The notes under the pieces: generated by a model
The model's database searches: none
What the model was told of the DNA's origin: nothing
What the model saw: only the letters and a program-made list of their open reading frames with translations
Shown here: piece by piece, positions 47,469-60,051 of the stretch
Layout of the letters: every line of letters starts with the position of its first letter
How positions within the stretch are numbered: the first letter of the stretch is position 1
Origin: Pachyseris speciosa
Lineage: Eukaryota > Cnidaria > Anthozoa > Scleractinia > Pachyseridae
Direction: 5' to 3'
Assembly (NCBI GenBank): GCA_016490735.1
Contig: JAEMWC010000348.1
Span: 62,001-126,000, forward strand
Length of the DNA stretch: 64,000 bases
Program-made: the position numbers and the translations under genes

Positions 47469-47964
47469 TTAATCTCGTAGCGGTGTTTTGTGAAGCTATT
47501 CCTTCACGCCAAGACCATGCAACGACTGCTCATTAAAAACTGGATAGGTGTTAAATTTTCAGTAGGAAAGTAATTTTCAGAGGAACAAAAACCAGTAAAC
47601 AAGAAAAACAGCACACAAACACTCAAACCTAAGTAATGAAAAAGCTTGGATAAAATAAACAGAAAAAGGTTTGGACCAAAGCGAGATAACAAGCACATCT
47701 TATAAAAACAGAACAAAAACGTTAAGGTATTAAGATATCGTTTTATGAGACAATTTTCCCAACAGGCCAGAATGATAGAAGACTTCATCATCAACACCTA
47801 GAGGTGATCTTCTTGCCGTAGAATTTGCATAATAAAAAAATTATGTTTCGAGGTTCATCAGGGTTTCACAGTTTGTAAAAAAAAAACGTATTACTTTTGG
47901 TACTCAGGAATAGATTTATGATCATAACGTTCGTTGTTAATAAATAAGTGAGCCTGAGTTTTTT
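47469..47964. other. non-coding interval (probably LINE 5' region)
   Basis: No ORF1 recognised upstream of the L1-like endonuclease. AT-rich. Confidence 0.3.
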
Positions 47965-48455
47965 CTGCGCGGTAGTCTGTTTACGATTACTGTGTTGTCT
48001 GGGGCAATGTGGAAAAAGGCCTTACAAAAACGTTAGAATAGAGCAGCAGGAATAATTACCTTTCAGTGTTATGATGTACGTTCTGCAGATATTATCAGGC
48101 AACTTAATTGAGAAACGCTTGCTTCAAAGCGCGAAAAACACTTAAGGTTTTTTTATGTATGATGTAGTAAACGAAAAGGTACCCAAATAATTAAGCGAAC
48201 TCTTAACAAACACCTGTGAAAATAACCCCTATAAGTTTCGGCTTAGGAATACCAAACAAAATATTGCCTTAAATCATATACCTAGGACAGAATATTGCAA
48301 GGGGTAATATCTATGTTAAGTTAAGTTGAACGCTCTTTGAAACCCTCACAATATGTACTATATTATTTATTTTCATTTCTTGTAAGCAAGTTAGTTAATA
48401 ACTTATGAAATTACGGTATTCAAATAAAAGTGCATAATTCAATCAATCAACAATT
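47965..48455 (+). pseudogene. CR1/L2-like LINE 3' fragment
   Basis: Degraded frames encode the post-catalytic region (LIEKRLLQS, RFFMYDVVNEKVPK-type residues) ending in a TCAATCAATCAA-like 3' tail. Similar in layout to the LINE at 57,921-59,456. Confidence 0.55.
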
Positions 48456-48569
48456 AAATGCGGCCTGCCGGCGTAAAAAACGAAATGAAAACAGAGCAAA
48501 GCACGTGTATGAAGGTGCAGCATCACATACGTTTTGCATTCTTTTTTGGAGTAGCGGTACCTCACGACA

Positions 48570-48590
48570 TTAATAATAATAATAATAATA

Positions 48591-48621
<31 letters not shown>

Positions 48622-48622
48622 A
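48570..48622. repeat. (AAT)n microsatellite
   Basis: A run of AAT triplets with one interruption. Confidence 0.95.
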
Positions 48623-49267
48623 AACAAGAGAGTTCAGAGTTCAGTTCAGACTCATTTCATTCTATAAAATGAGCTCTGAGAAGGGCCCAAAACATAGTTA
48701 TGCCCAAGAACATATACTCTATTACTATTATTATCACTTTGGAGGGCATTGAGAAAATGAAAACTGAAAAAACAAACTTGACAACAAAACAGCGAGCGTT
48801 TACAACTTGAATGGCTTTTATTTTTCCCACAATGAAAATGCACTGTAGAGCGAAGCTGGCTAAAACTTACAAACTCTTCCCATGTGAGTTCAGTGTGAAG
48901 AATTGTAAAAGACATGAAATAAAAAAATCGATTAACTTATTTGTAAGTGTTGAAGGTTATTGTGCAATTGCTAAACTGACAGTTTGCAATGATTGGTTGA
49001 ACTGAGTGTACAACGCTGGAAGAAAACGGCGCGAACATTTTAATGGCTTCATTTTATTGGCTGCTTAAATCGTACTGTGGTGATTCTCAATGCTTGAAAC
49101 ACCGGGTAAAACTCAACAAATGCCTTTAATAACAACAACGTGTCTCACATGGCTTACAACACCGAGAAAAGCGAGAACGTATCTGAAGCGTCACTTTTCC
49201 GAGCCCGCAATATAATAAGTATGCGGAATAACAATAATCAACTGGGTTCTTCATTAATATTGTCACA
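48623..49267 (-). repeat. probable 3' LTR of the gypsy element (outer end not fixed)
   Basis: On the minus strand the polypurine tract AAAAGAGGGAGGA (49,268-49,280) is followed directly by TGTGACAATATTAATG, a normal LTR start. The outer end of the LTR and the 5-bp target duplication could not be located, so the left coordinate is a limit, not a boundary. Confidence 0.5.
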
Positions 49268-52200
49268 TCCTCCCTCTTTTAAATCAGAAACTAAGCCGAG
49301 AATACACCAGGAAGGAAAGCAACGTTTCTATAATAGTCTTTGGTGTTCTTAAATCCTAAACACAGTCCCGAAATCTTGGTGGTGGACGAACGGTCCTTTT
49401 TTATTTTTTTATTTTTTTTTAATTCTCATTACACAAACAGTACAGATAACAGATAACAAATAACAATATTGCTTACATAGCGAAATACGCACATCCACGC
49501 ACGCACACACCACACACACAAACGTGCACACACGCACACAAACTATTAATTCACACTAGCTGGTACAGTCATTACAACTTACATTTACTAGTACATACTG
49601 AACAAATTTTTGGAAAGACATACGAAAATTATACAAATACAGATAGGTAAACGTGCCTTACAAGGTGCTATATTTTAACAAAGAAATAGAAAATAGTTAC
49701 GAGGAAAACTCAATTCCATAAAAATATAATAAATAATAACAGAATAGTGAAAAGTGTAATATTATGGAAGTTTGAGGTGATGTTCCCGTGTTAGGAGCTT
49801 ATCCCATTTTTTAATATGAAAGGAGAGTTTATTTCTCTCTTTTGCTATCCGACGCTCCATTTCAAAGACTGCTTTCACTTTTGTTAAAATTAAAATACAA
49901 CTCTTGTCGGTAAAGCATTCTTGAGTTTACAACTATAAATATACTGCTTCGAGAGTAAGATAAGGTGATTATAAAGAAGGGAATCTTTGACTGGTCGAGT
50001 TACACCAAGAATAACATCAATTTCACAAATTGTATAGCTTTCAAAGAGGGGCTGTATTGAGTGCCAGAAACTTTGCACAATGGAGCAGTGAAAAAACAAG
50101 TGAGGCATGTTTTCCTCTGTTGTATGACAAAAGGTACAGAGAGGAGACTCAATCTTCCCAATTTTAAAAAGGAAGTCGTTGAAGGGTAGAGTTCTATTCA
50201 AAACTTTATATTGGAATTCACGGGTTTTTGTATCAATGGCGCATTCAAAAGGGATTGAGTAAATAGTTTCCCAATCAAGAGGGAAATCATCGGAGGCATA
50301 GTGCTCTTCGAATTTTCTTTTCGCTGTAGGTGGTTTTGAGATCTTTGAAATAAGGAGTTTGTAAGTTTTCTTTGACGATAACAATTCTGTTTCGGAATAC
50401 TTCACATTAAAAAGTTCTGTTTTTAGTAGTACCTCACTTGCGTTGTTGGTCATGATTTTTTTCCACTCTGGCAACAATGAGTGATATAAGCCCTTCAGGT
50501 AAAGAAAATTTACCATATTAAGTTGTAGTTCTGTTATGCGTGGCTCAATGTGAACAAATTTAAACAAGTCTCCAACTTTGCAGAATCCTTTAGAGAATAA
50601 TCTTTGGTTGAAAACTGATTTGTCATTCACACAAATGTACTTGTTGTTCCGAATAATTTGGTTAGCTATTTCAACAAGAGAAGAGGGATTAGAGTTGTTC
50701 AAAAGGGTCCAAGCAATCACACATTCCCTATAATATCTTGGTAGTTGTAGAGGCAGTTTCGACAAAGTAAAATTGCAATGAAATAACACTTTACCTCCAA
50801 CTCTATTAAGGTAGTGATTTAGGATGTACTTCCAAGAACTTAGCGAGTCATCCAGAAACTTTTGGATACAAGTAATTCTTTGTGCATCAATCATAGATTC
50901 AATGTGAGGCATTTTCAGACCACCTTCGTCAATATCGTTTATCAAAGTAACGCGTTTCACTTTATCTTTGCCTTTCCAAACAAAATTATACAATATTTGA
51001 TTGATCTCTTTTATAAAATCTTTGTTAGTGCCAATTAGGCTCAAACGGTACAAAACGTTTGGAACAGCAAATGTTTTGATGATCTGTATTCTACCAAACA
51101 ACGTAAGGCCTCTCCAGCTCCAACAGTGAAGGGTCTTCTTTATGGATTTAGTGATGGTCTCAAGGTTAAGTTTGAAAGAGAGCACACGATCATACGTAAA
51201 GTGTATTCCCAGAATTTTAACTGCTTTAGTTACTTGCTCCACCCCTAGCGCTTCTGAAGTTATGTTGGAGGGACCGAGATTTAGTACTTCTGTTTTTTGT
51301 TTATTTTCTTTTAAACCCGAGTACTTAGCAAACAAACTTAATTTAACCAAGAGTTTATGAAAAGACTCCGTATTTGCTACGAAGACAACTGAACTTGAAA
51401 TTGAGAGTCTAATTCATTTATTTTGGTCCTGCAGTGTAACCTCCTCTTTTTGGAGAGATTTTAAAGGCTGGATTACAGATAACCTTGACAACGCAACGAT
51501 TTTAGAGAATATTAACCTTGACGCAGCAATTGCTTTAGGCCTCAAGCCGAATCTTCTTCACAAACAAATATACCTCTACTTCCTACTTGCCAGATATTTT
51601 ATATGGATCTGTAAGACACAAGGGAAAGCTCCTAAGCTTGAAAATTTCCTTAGCTTTTCGACACTCTTCATTTAGTTTGGTCCTCCTATGTCACGCACCA
51701 TCATCAACTAGAAAGCAGTGTAATCTTCTTAGTTCCTTTTTTTTCTTCGTATTGGTATGTCTGGCCTGTCTTTCTGTTTTTATGTATGTACATATTCATG
51801 TATTGTTTTGTATGTATTTAATTAAAGATGTTTTAGACAAGTAGACAAGTAGCGTTAGTGCTGTAAGATCCATGGCTGTATTAATTAACTTTTTTGTAAG
51901 CAACTTTTCTACTGTAATGTCTACATATAATGTTATATTGTAATAAAGGTTTGTATATTAAAAAAACAAACAAACAAACAAACAAAAAAACAAAAAACAA
52001 AAAACAAATACTCGGACGAACGGTCCTACCGCTTCTTGTACACAGCACACGTGATGTTGGAGTCACATCCGAGGAAATGGTTGGAGAGCCTGTAGCTTGT
52101 TTAACAAGATGAGAGCTAACATGTCCTTTCTCTAAAACTGTCGACTGGATCTCTTTGGGAGGTTAAGATATTTGTGTTTCAGCTACCAGTGGTGGCGATT

Positions 52201-54828
52201 CACCAAATGTCTTCTGTTTCTTCTGTAGGCACTTCCTTGCAGGTCCAATTCATACGATCTAGGTGCTACTTGCTTGACTACCATTGCTTTCGTCCACTGT
52301 TTCTCACAGTCGGTTGGTAATGACTTCATGCACACTGTGTCACCAGGTGGTAATTCAGGGAGCTCTCTTGTCCCTTTGTTGTAGTATCGTTCTTGATTTG
52401 CCTTTCTTTCTTTCAATTTTCTTCAGTTCCTTCCACAATCTTGGGTTGGAGCAATGTTCCAGCAGTGGGTAACAGTGTCTTTGTGCGTCTTCCAAACTAC
52501 CTTTGAGCTGGTGATGTTCCAATACTGGCTGATGGCGTGTTTCGCCAATCAAGAACGGCTAGATATGGATCTTGACCACTTGCCTTTGCCTTGATGAGTA
52601 ATCTCTTGGCTGACTTGACTGCATTTTCTATCTTCCCATTGGACGGGGGATAGTACGGGGATGACGTCTGGTGATCAAACTGCCAGGCTGCTGCCAATTC
52701 CTTGAACTCTGTGGACGAAAACTGTGGCCCGTTGTCACTGAAAAGTGTATCAGGTACGCAATGGCGAGCAAACTGGTTTCTGAGGGACTTGATAACAGTA
52801 CTTGCTTGGGTATTGGGCAACTGGTTTAGCTCAAAAAAATCTGACCAGTAGTCTAAAATGATGAACCATTCTTTCTTGTCGAGAGTGAAGAGGTCTGTTG
52901 CTACATGAGACCACGGGCGTTTCGGTGGATCGTGAGGTATCAGAGGTTCTTTCTGTTGATTTGTCTGCTACGTGTTGCAAGTGTCACATTTCGATAGCGA
53001 GTCTTTAATTTCAGCTGACATTCCAGGCCAGTAAAGAACATCACGTGCCTTTCGCAAACAGCCCTCGACACCAATGTGGCTTGATTGTACTTTCTTCACC
53101 ATGTATGACCTTAAAGCTGCCGGTACGATCACACGATTCCCTTTGAAAAGAATGCCATCTTGTATGGTCAGTTCTTTCTTTAAATGGAAATAGTTTCTGA
53201 TTTCAGGTGAACTTCTTTCGTGGCTGGCCAGCCGACTCTGATAACATGTTTCAGTTTCTGCAGAGATTCATCGCGCTCAGTTTTCTCTCTAAGATCTGCA
53301 AGACGTTCAGTTGTGATTGGTAGAAACTCAACCATGTCAATTTCTTCTATGGCCTTGATTAAATACTCTTCTTGCTCTACAGCATACACATCACAAGTCT
53401 TCGTCTCTGAGGTTTGTTCATTGGGTACGAACGCTCGACTGAGTGTATCTGCGATAAAGAGCTCCTTCCCTGTCTTGTACACAATCTTCAAGTTGTACTT
53501 CTGCAAGTGCAGCAAGTGCAGCCATGGACAATGCTGAGAAGCTCGTTTACTATCTGAGCATAGTTCTTCTCAGTGTTTGATAATGCTCTTGAGCTGAAAG
53601 CTACTGGCTGGCCTTCCAGCATGATCGTAGCACCAAGGCCAGATTCGGAGACATCGCACTGTAAGGTGACTTCCTTTGTGTCATCAAGATACCTCAGGAC
53701 AGGTTCCCTTGTGATCAACTGCTTTACTTGAGTTAACGCGTTTTCATGTACGTGATCCCAATGCCATTCCACATCTATATCTAGAAGACGTCTCAACGGT
53801 TCAGTCACATCCAAAAGGTTGGGAAGAAACTTGGCAAGATATGTGATCATGCCAAGCAGTCTTTGCAGAGACCGTTTCTCACTCGGAGTAGGCATCTCCA
53901 AAATGGCCTTGACCTTGTTTGGATCTGGTTTAAAACCATCTGGGGTTAGCAAATGCCCAATGTACGGTACTTCTTGCTTTCTCAACTGCAACTTCTTTGG
54001 GTTGAGCTTAATATTCTTCTCACGGCATCTCTCGAGGAGTGCAATTACGTTCTTGTCATAATCTTCAACTGCACTTTCATAGGTATCACCTTCACCTATG
54101 CACAGAATGTCATCGACGATGTCTTCAATACCACTGAGATTCTGGAGACTTTCATGAATTCGTCGCTGGTACTCTTCTGGCGCTGTCTTGATACCAAACG
54201 GAAGGCGGAGCCAACGATAACGACCGAATGGCGTATTGAAGGTCGTGAGTTACGAGGACTCTTTGTCTAGTTGTATTTGCCAAAACCCGTTCTTGGCATC
54301 CAGCACAGAGAATACTTTGGACTTGCTTAGCCTGGTTGCCAGTTCTTCAATGGTTGGGAGTGGATAATGAGCTCTCTGGAGTACCTTGTTTAAATCTTGT
54401 GGGTCAATGCAAATTCTAAGCTTGTTTGGCTTGTTGACTAGCACTAAACTGGACGCCCAGTTGGTAGGCTCTGTAACAGGGGTGATAATCTCTTCACCGA
54501 CTAGCTTGTCCAGTTCTTATTTCAAACGGTCCCTCAGGGCTACGGGGACCTTTCTAGGAGGATGAACTACTGGTCGAACGATTTCATCGACTTCTAAGTG
54601 ACACAGACCTTCCATACACCCAAGGCCTTCAAATACATCGCTGTATTCCTTTAGAATTCGCTCTTCTGTCAGAACACCATGTTTGGGCTGGCACTCGAAA
54701 TTAACAGAATTCACTGTTTCTGAGTTAGCAATGCCATTAACCATCACCTTGATAAAATTCAGTTCTTGACATGTTTCAGCACCCAACAGTGATCTGGCGT
54801 CATAATCAACAATAAAGACATCCGCGGC
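49268..54828 (-). mobile_element. Ty3/gypsy LTR retrotransposon, pol region, interrupted
   Basis: From the 5' side: end of the protease (DYDARSLLGAETCQ), RT with LRICIDPQDLNKVLQRAHYP and an IVDDIL catalytic box at about 54,100, RNase H (LRYLDDTKEVTLQCDVSESG), integrase with LFSDNGPQFSS and PPSNGKIENAVK, and an end SGRTVRP..PRF. A stop at 54,247 and several frameshifts disrupt it. gag and the 5' LTR are missing where element C begins. A LINE pair is inserted near the 3' end. Confidence 0.85.
49396..52013. mobile_element. head-to-head L1-like LINE segments inside the gypsy element, 13-bp TSD
   Basis: Flanked on both sides by GGACGAACGGTCC (49,383-49,395 and 52,014-52,026), which lies in gypsy pol coding sequence that continues across. 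The left part (to about 51,355) is a minus-strand LINE with a T-rich start (its poly(A)) and an open 486-residue RT C-terminal region. The right part (from about 51,361) is a plus-strand LINE end (LIHLFWSCSVTSSFWRDF) with an A/AAAC-rich tail at about 51,960-52,010. Confidence 0.75.
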
Positions 54829-54940
54829 ACGGGGCGGCGTTTATTTTTTACATTTTTATACGGCCCCAGCTGGGACGCCCTATTAAAGAAACACGGTGTG
54901 AGTGTATATCACTTGAGTCACAACATTTGTGCACTTCATG

Positions 54941-57230
54941 ATGTCAAACAGTATTGAACAACAAGATCTTGAAGAGTTTATCCAGCAACTGTTTGCGGAA
55001 ATGGCCCCGCTGGAAGAGCAGAGGATTGTGGAGTTTCTCGCGGGACTTGCGCCATCGCCGCCAAGCCCCCTCCGCGCGGCCATTCAAAATGTGTTGGAAA
55101 AACCCGTTCCTGGGGAAACGAAGGCCCGGCTTCCACAACCCCTGTGCCCACAACGTTTTCAACCGAAAGCGCCCCTACGGCGAAGAAGAAGATATCGCGA
55201 GATCTGGCGAGAGTTTGACCCCGCGGCGCCAGAAAGAGGGCGAATCAACCACGAACGCCCTGACAGATATTCTGGACCTGTTCGACGATGGGGAACGCGA
55301 GGGGGTGGAGGAGGGAAGGCGAGGGCGCCTCTTCCGTGTCTGGCGCACAATTCAGGACCTGGACAAAGAGGCCACAGCCAAATTCATGGCGAAAATCAGA
55401 GAGAAGGTTCGCACAGCCTTCTACCTCAGACAGATTTACAGCTATCAACTGCGCAACATTGAAAACGGCGACGTGATTGTGTATTACAAAAACAAGGGCT
55501 CCCTGTGGTTTTACACCCTGGCGGAAGCCAAAGGTGGTTGAAGAGCAAAGAGGTGGATCGGCTGGGCGTCGACCAAACTGAGAGGCCAAACCCGAAATGG
55601 GTGTTTCAAAACGTCTTTAACCTTGATGTGAAGGTTGTGCTGGACCGCCAACCGTTGGTGGGGACGGGCCCCCTTCCAGACTGGCTCAGGAACCTTTCTC
55701 ACAGCCGATCAATGGTGGCGCTGGACACCATCCAGGATAACTTGTGCCTCTGGTGCTCCATTGTGGTTCACCGCGGGGCCAGGGCGGATCGCTGCACGCT
55801 GGCGGCCCGCGCGCTTGCGCAAAGTGTCTTCAACGCACCCTGTCCAGATTGCCCCAGAACATCACTCAACGAAGTGGACAAGACCGAGCAAACACCTCAA
55901 CCAAGGGAGAGCTTTCTCCGAGTGGCTCGGCATCCGTGTTTATAAGCTGGAGCGGGAGGAAGAGGAGGTGGTTTGGCACCTCAGACGAAACGCGCCGGCA
56001 AAGCTGAAAAACATTCTGACAATCGGTGTTTTCGACCAGCACGTTCATCAAGAACGTTGAGAGGTTGGCAAGAACGTATGCGTGCGTGCATTGCCGCGCA
56101 CGATTCACACAAGCAGGCTCCCTTCAACGGCACACTCAAAGGTGCGCGCGAGGTGAGACGCAAATTATTTGCCCATAGTGGGCGTGGACGGTTTTCACCC
56201 CCCAACCAAAACTGTTTTCCAGTATCATGGGTGCCACTTTCATGGTTACCCAAAATGTTATCCCGGCCACAAGACAATAATTGACTGCAGGAACAAGAAG
56301 ACTCCAAAAGAACTCTTCCAAACCACCGTGGCTCGGAAAAAAGCGCTCCGCGCGGCGAGCAATCGCGTAATTGAGGGGTGGGCGTGTCAAGTTGGGCGTG
56401 GGGGAAAAATACAGCGGACCTTTACAAAAACCTACCCACACACGATCATGTACGACTTTGAGTCGTACGGTGACAACAATCAGCGGGAAGAGCCGACAGG
56501 CGCGCTTGTGTTGGAAAACACGCACGTGCCAATCGCGGTTTCCATCGGCGACACGCTCGAGCGCGTGCCCACACACATCTGCGAAATACACCCTAAAGAG
56601 CTGGCGCGCAAGTTTGTGGAAAAGTTGGAGCAGCGCGGGAAAAACATCCGGGAAAGGGTGAGAGCGGAGTTCATTCCTGAAGACTTCAACCTGCTACCGA
56701 AATCGCGCTACGCCAAGATCGACGAATGGTGCAACTAAGTGCCCGTTCTCGGGTTTAACTCTAGTCGTTATGACCTGAACCTGATCAGAGAGCATTTAGT
56801 GGAGCGGCTCGCCAGTGCCGCTGGTGACATCAAAGTGGCCAAAAACGCCAACAAGATCATGTTCCTGTGGACGAAAGAGTTTCGTTTCCTGGACATCATC
56901 AACTACCTAGGGCCGGGAACCGGCTATGACAAGTGGGTGAAAGCTTACGTCTGCACAGCCGAGAAGTCCTGGTTCCCGTACGAGTGGTTTGATTCCCCGC
57001 AAAATCTCGATTATCCCGGCCTTCCAGATTACCCTGCGTGGCACTCACGCTTGAAGGAGAAATTTTTTGCTCACGCTGGCACAATGGAAAGAGTGCAAGC
57101 GCGTGTTCTTTGCTCGAAACGCTACTTCGTCGAGGAAGAAAACAACGGAAAAAACAAGCTCAGCACAAAGGGAATGTCAAAAGGCGCAGAACGCGGTCAC
57201 GTGGGGGACGTTTCAAAGCGGCGCTTGAAG
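54941..57230 (+). pseudogene. polB N-terminal and exonuclease half of element C, broken and truncated
   Basis: Starts MSNSIEQQDLEEFIQQLFAE (this part might be a separate gene). Then an N-terminal polB-like stretch (TIQDNLCLWCSIVVHRGARA), a DGFHPPTKTVFQYHGCHFHG segment, Exo I (MYDFESYGD), Exo II (GFNSSRYDLNLI) and an Exo III-like region (FRFLDIINYLGPGTGYDKWV). Several frameshifts. No polymerase motifs A-C; the gene stops at the fibre gene, so the palm half is deleted. Confidence 0.75.
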
Positions 57231-57234
57231 GGGG

Positions 57235-57793
57235 CTAAAACATTGTCCCTTGCGGGCCTTGCGGCCCCTGCTTGCCCTGCGGGCCTCTGAGCCCTTGAAT
57301 GCCGCGTGGGCCTTCCGCCCCGCGAGGACCGTCATTGCCTTTGTCTCCTTTGTCGTCCTTGTCGCCTTTGCCCCCTTTGGCGCCAGTGCCCCCGCAGTCG
57401 CCTTTCTGACCTTTCGCCCCGCCGGTTCTCACGCGCCTGAGGGACCTGGCGGGCCTTCTTCACCATGAGGGTCTAACAAATCTCAAATCAAATTAAACAA
57501 ATGTTGGTTTTTGAGGAGAGGGGAAATCCGGAGTACCGGAGAAAAACCTCTCGGATTAGAGTACAGAATCAAAATACTCAGCCCACATATGACACCGAGT
57601 CCGGGAATCGAACCCGGGACACATTGGTGGAAGGCGAGTGCTCTCACCACTGCGCCAACCCTGCTCCTGTGGGCCAGGATTACGTTTCGGCCCATGTGGG
57701 CCTTGCGGTCCAGACGGCCCCCCAGACCCCGGGATGCCCCGAGGTCCAATCTCCTTCTTTCGAGCTTCCTGTCAAAGAGTTAATATACCCCAT
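57235..57793 (-). pseudogene. collagen-like fibre protein of element C, split by a SINE
   Basis: The ATG at 57,793 lies 14 bp after the ATPase stop. Gly-X-Y triplets on both sides of a SINE: IGPRGIPGSGGPSGPQGP before it, [20 protein letters not shown] and [20 protein letters not shown] after it. The ATG frame differs from the first triplet frame by one base. It occupies the slot of the YVD-repeat fibre in element B. Confidence 0.7.
57481..57668 (-). mobile_element. tRNA-derived SINE
   Basis: The minus strand begins GGGTTGGCGCAGTGGTGAGAGC (A box, shown in part) and continues to the B box GGGTTCGATTCCC and a 3' tail with TTTAATTTGATTTGAG. The head resembles tRNA-Gly, but the body and tail are SINE-like. 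It interrupts the collagen-like frame. No target duplication was found. Confidence 0.8.
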
Positions 57794-57807
57794 GGTTGGT
57801 GGGCGGT

Positions 57808-60003
57808 TTATATCTCTTCGTCAAAATTTTTTTTCATCAGTTTATTCGGTTTGTCGTAGTAAAAGAAGGATAACTTTTTGTCGGTGGCGCGGTTCAACAG
57901 GGTGTGGTCAACCCCCAGCTAAGTATTTGAAAAGGAGGTTTTTCGCCCGGTATATGGTCACCTGACTGAAAACTGCTTGTTGTCCAAATTTCAATCTGGA
58001 TTCCGTCCAAAGCATTCCACAGTAACGGCTCTCATCCAAATGTGTGATGAATGGCTTGAAAATATGGATAATAGGAAATTGAATGGCGTCATTTTTCTTG
58101 ATATTAAAAAGGCATTTGATTCAATAAATAATGACATTCTTTTAAATAAGATGAAGAGACATTTTGCTATCTCTAGCATAGAACTGAAGTGGTTCGAATC
58201 TTATTTGACAAATAGAGAGCAGCAATGAGGTATTAATGGACAACTCTCATCCAAGAAAAGGATTACCTGTGGCGTGCCTCAGGCCTCAATCCTAGGTCCA
58301 TTGTTGTTCTTATTGTATATTAACGACCTTCCTGATTGTTTAAGATCAACTACTCCTTGTATATATGCACATGATACCCAAATCTTCTCATCCTCCTACG
58401 ATGCCAACGAACTTGTCATTAAACTAAATTCTGACCTCGCTCATGTCCGCAACTGGCTTATAGAAAATAAACTTCAAATGCACCCCTCTAAGTCCAAATT
58501 TATGTTTATTGGCTCCTCACGTAACTTGAACAATAAGAATACCGAACAACCAGTTGTAGTAAATAATATACCCATAACTCGAACTGATACACATAAATGC
58601 CTAGGGGTTCAGATAGATGAAAGACTTAGTTGGCATAGTCATATTGACATGATTTGTAAGAAGGCCAGTGCGGGTATTGGAGCGATGAGACGTATCAAGC
58701 CCTTTGTTCCTGTAAATACGCTTGAAAAGGTTTGTAAGAGCCTAGTACAGCCTTATTTTGAATATTGTTCCAATTTTTGGGACAATTGCGGCAAATTACT
58801 AAAAGATAAGTTACAAAGATTTCAATCTCCTGCTGCTAGGGTTCTTACTGGTGCCAGTTATGATATTCGTTCCGCTGAAATAATCGAGACCCTCTCTTGG
58901 GACACACTTGATGTGAGGCGGCTCCGTGCCAAATCAACATTGATGTTTAAAATACTAAATGACGACACCGCGCCCGACCTCAGGAACTCTTTTGTTAGAA
59001 GGAATGTTGATCAGACTAATTACCATCTTAGAAATAGTGCTACAGATCTGACACTTCCTAAACCGAAGAGAGAGTTTCTAAAAAGAAGTTTCAAATACAG
59101 CGGCGCGATGCTTTGGAACCAACTCCAAAGGAAGCAAAACTAGCGGAATCGATATATTCATTTAATAAATATATCAAAACGTAATTGGATCATGTCATGG
59201 TATATAGTCTTGTGTTAGTCATGTCCTAGCTATCCCAATACTTCTTAATATTTAGTTTATAACTGTTAGTTTTCTTTCTTAGCTGAATTTTCGTAGTTTT
59301 AGATTTATCATATTATTAATCTCGTATTATTAGCTTTAGTTTCTTTTTTATGCCTGTATAAACACGCCCTCCATGGACTCCATGGGAACCAGGTAAGTGG
59401 TAAGCGTTTCTTGATTTAAACAAAGTATAGCTACCTACCTACCTACCTACCTACCTAGCTCGTCGGCGATTCGTTTGTTCTCTCTTGGGAGGAAACTGAA
59501 AAGGCATAAATGGCTGCAGTTGTCCCGGATGTTTTTGGGGACCTTGTAGTAGGTCTGAGTGAGATAGATGACGCTGCAGTTTCGGTGCCGGCCGTTGATG
59601 AAATAGTTGATGATGTTGTTCTGGTTTTTTTCACAGACCAGATCATCAAACGCGACGCTTTTTTGGTTGTCAGGAATTCCCGCCCTGGGGCAGGGACACA
59701 ATTCTTCAAGCGGAACGATTTCGTCGCCAGGCGCTTCGATGACCTGCTTACCAACCCCAGGGTCAATGTTTTCGGCAAAGTCTCGCAGAGGCGCTTGATA
59801 CTTGTTTTGGTGCAGGTTTTTTGAAAAGAAGAAACCTTGTCAAACACCAACAACTCGTGAAGCATGTGCATCAAAGTGTTTGTTTTATCGGAATTACTTG
59901 GCCCGCAAATTAACATCTGAAAAATATCGGCAGGCATGCACGGGTGGCCTTGCTGGTAGCCGCTGGACACTGAAAAGTCGGGGTCGTAATTCTGAATTAT
60001 CAT
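57808..60003 (-). pseudogene. packaging ATPase of element C, split by a LINE
   Basis: The 5' part (60,003 to 59,457) starts MIIQNYDPDFSVSSGYQQGH with Walker A GPSNSDKTN (the Gly of GKT-type is Asp) and AFDDLVCEKNQNN, with a frameshift in between. The 3' part (57,920 to 57,808) has RATDKKLSFFYYDKPNKLMK and the stop. The LINE at 57,921-59,456 sits within the DELG motif region. Closely related to the intact element-B ATPase. Confidence 0.85.
57921..59456 (+). mobile_element. CR1/L2-like LINE inside the element-C ATPase, AGCT TSD
   Basis: 5'-truncated RT: SKFQSGFRPKHSTVTALIQM, FLDIKKAFDSINNDILLNKM, then a stop, PQASILGPLLFLLYINDLPD and a long C-terminal part ending near 59,143. The catalytic box is YAHD, so the enzyme is dead. 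The 3' tail is (ACCT)n. AGCT flanks both ends (57,917-57,920 and 59,457-59,460) and joins the ATPase halves exactly. Confidence 0.85.
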
Positions 60004-60051
60004 TTTCCTATATCTCTGTGTTGAAACGGGGCTACCGCAAAAGTGAAAACC

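Noticed and set aside
57235..57470. Host collagen gene fragment
   Set aside because: The Gly-X-Y stretch starts next to the element-C ATPase stop and reads in the same direction, the position of the fibre gene in element B; no collagen exon structure is present.
57600..57668. Functional tRNA gene
   Set aside because: The tRNA-like head has A and B boxes but is joined to a SINE body and tail without a Pol III terminator after the head; the cloverleaf is incomplete.
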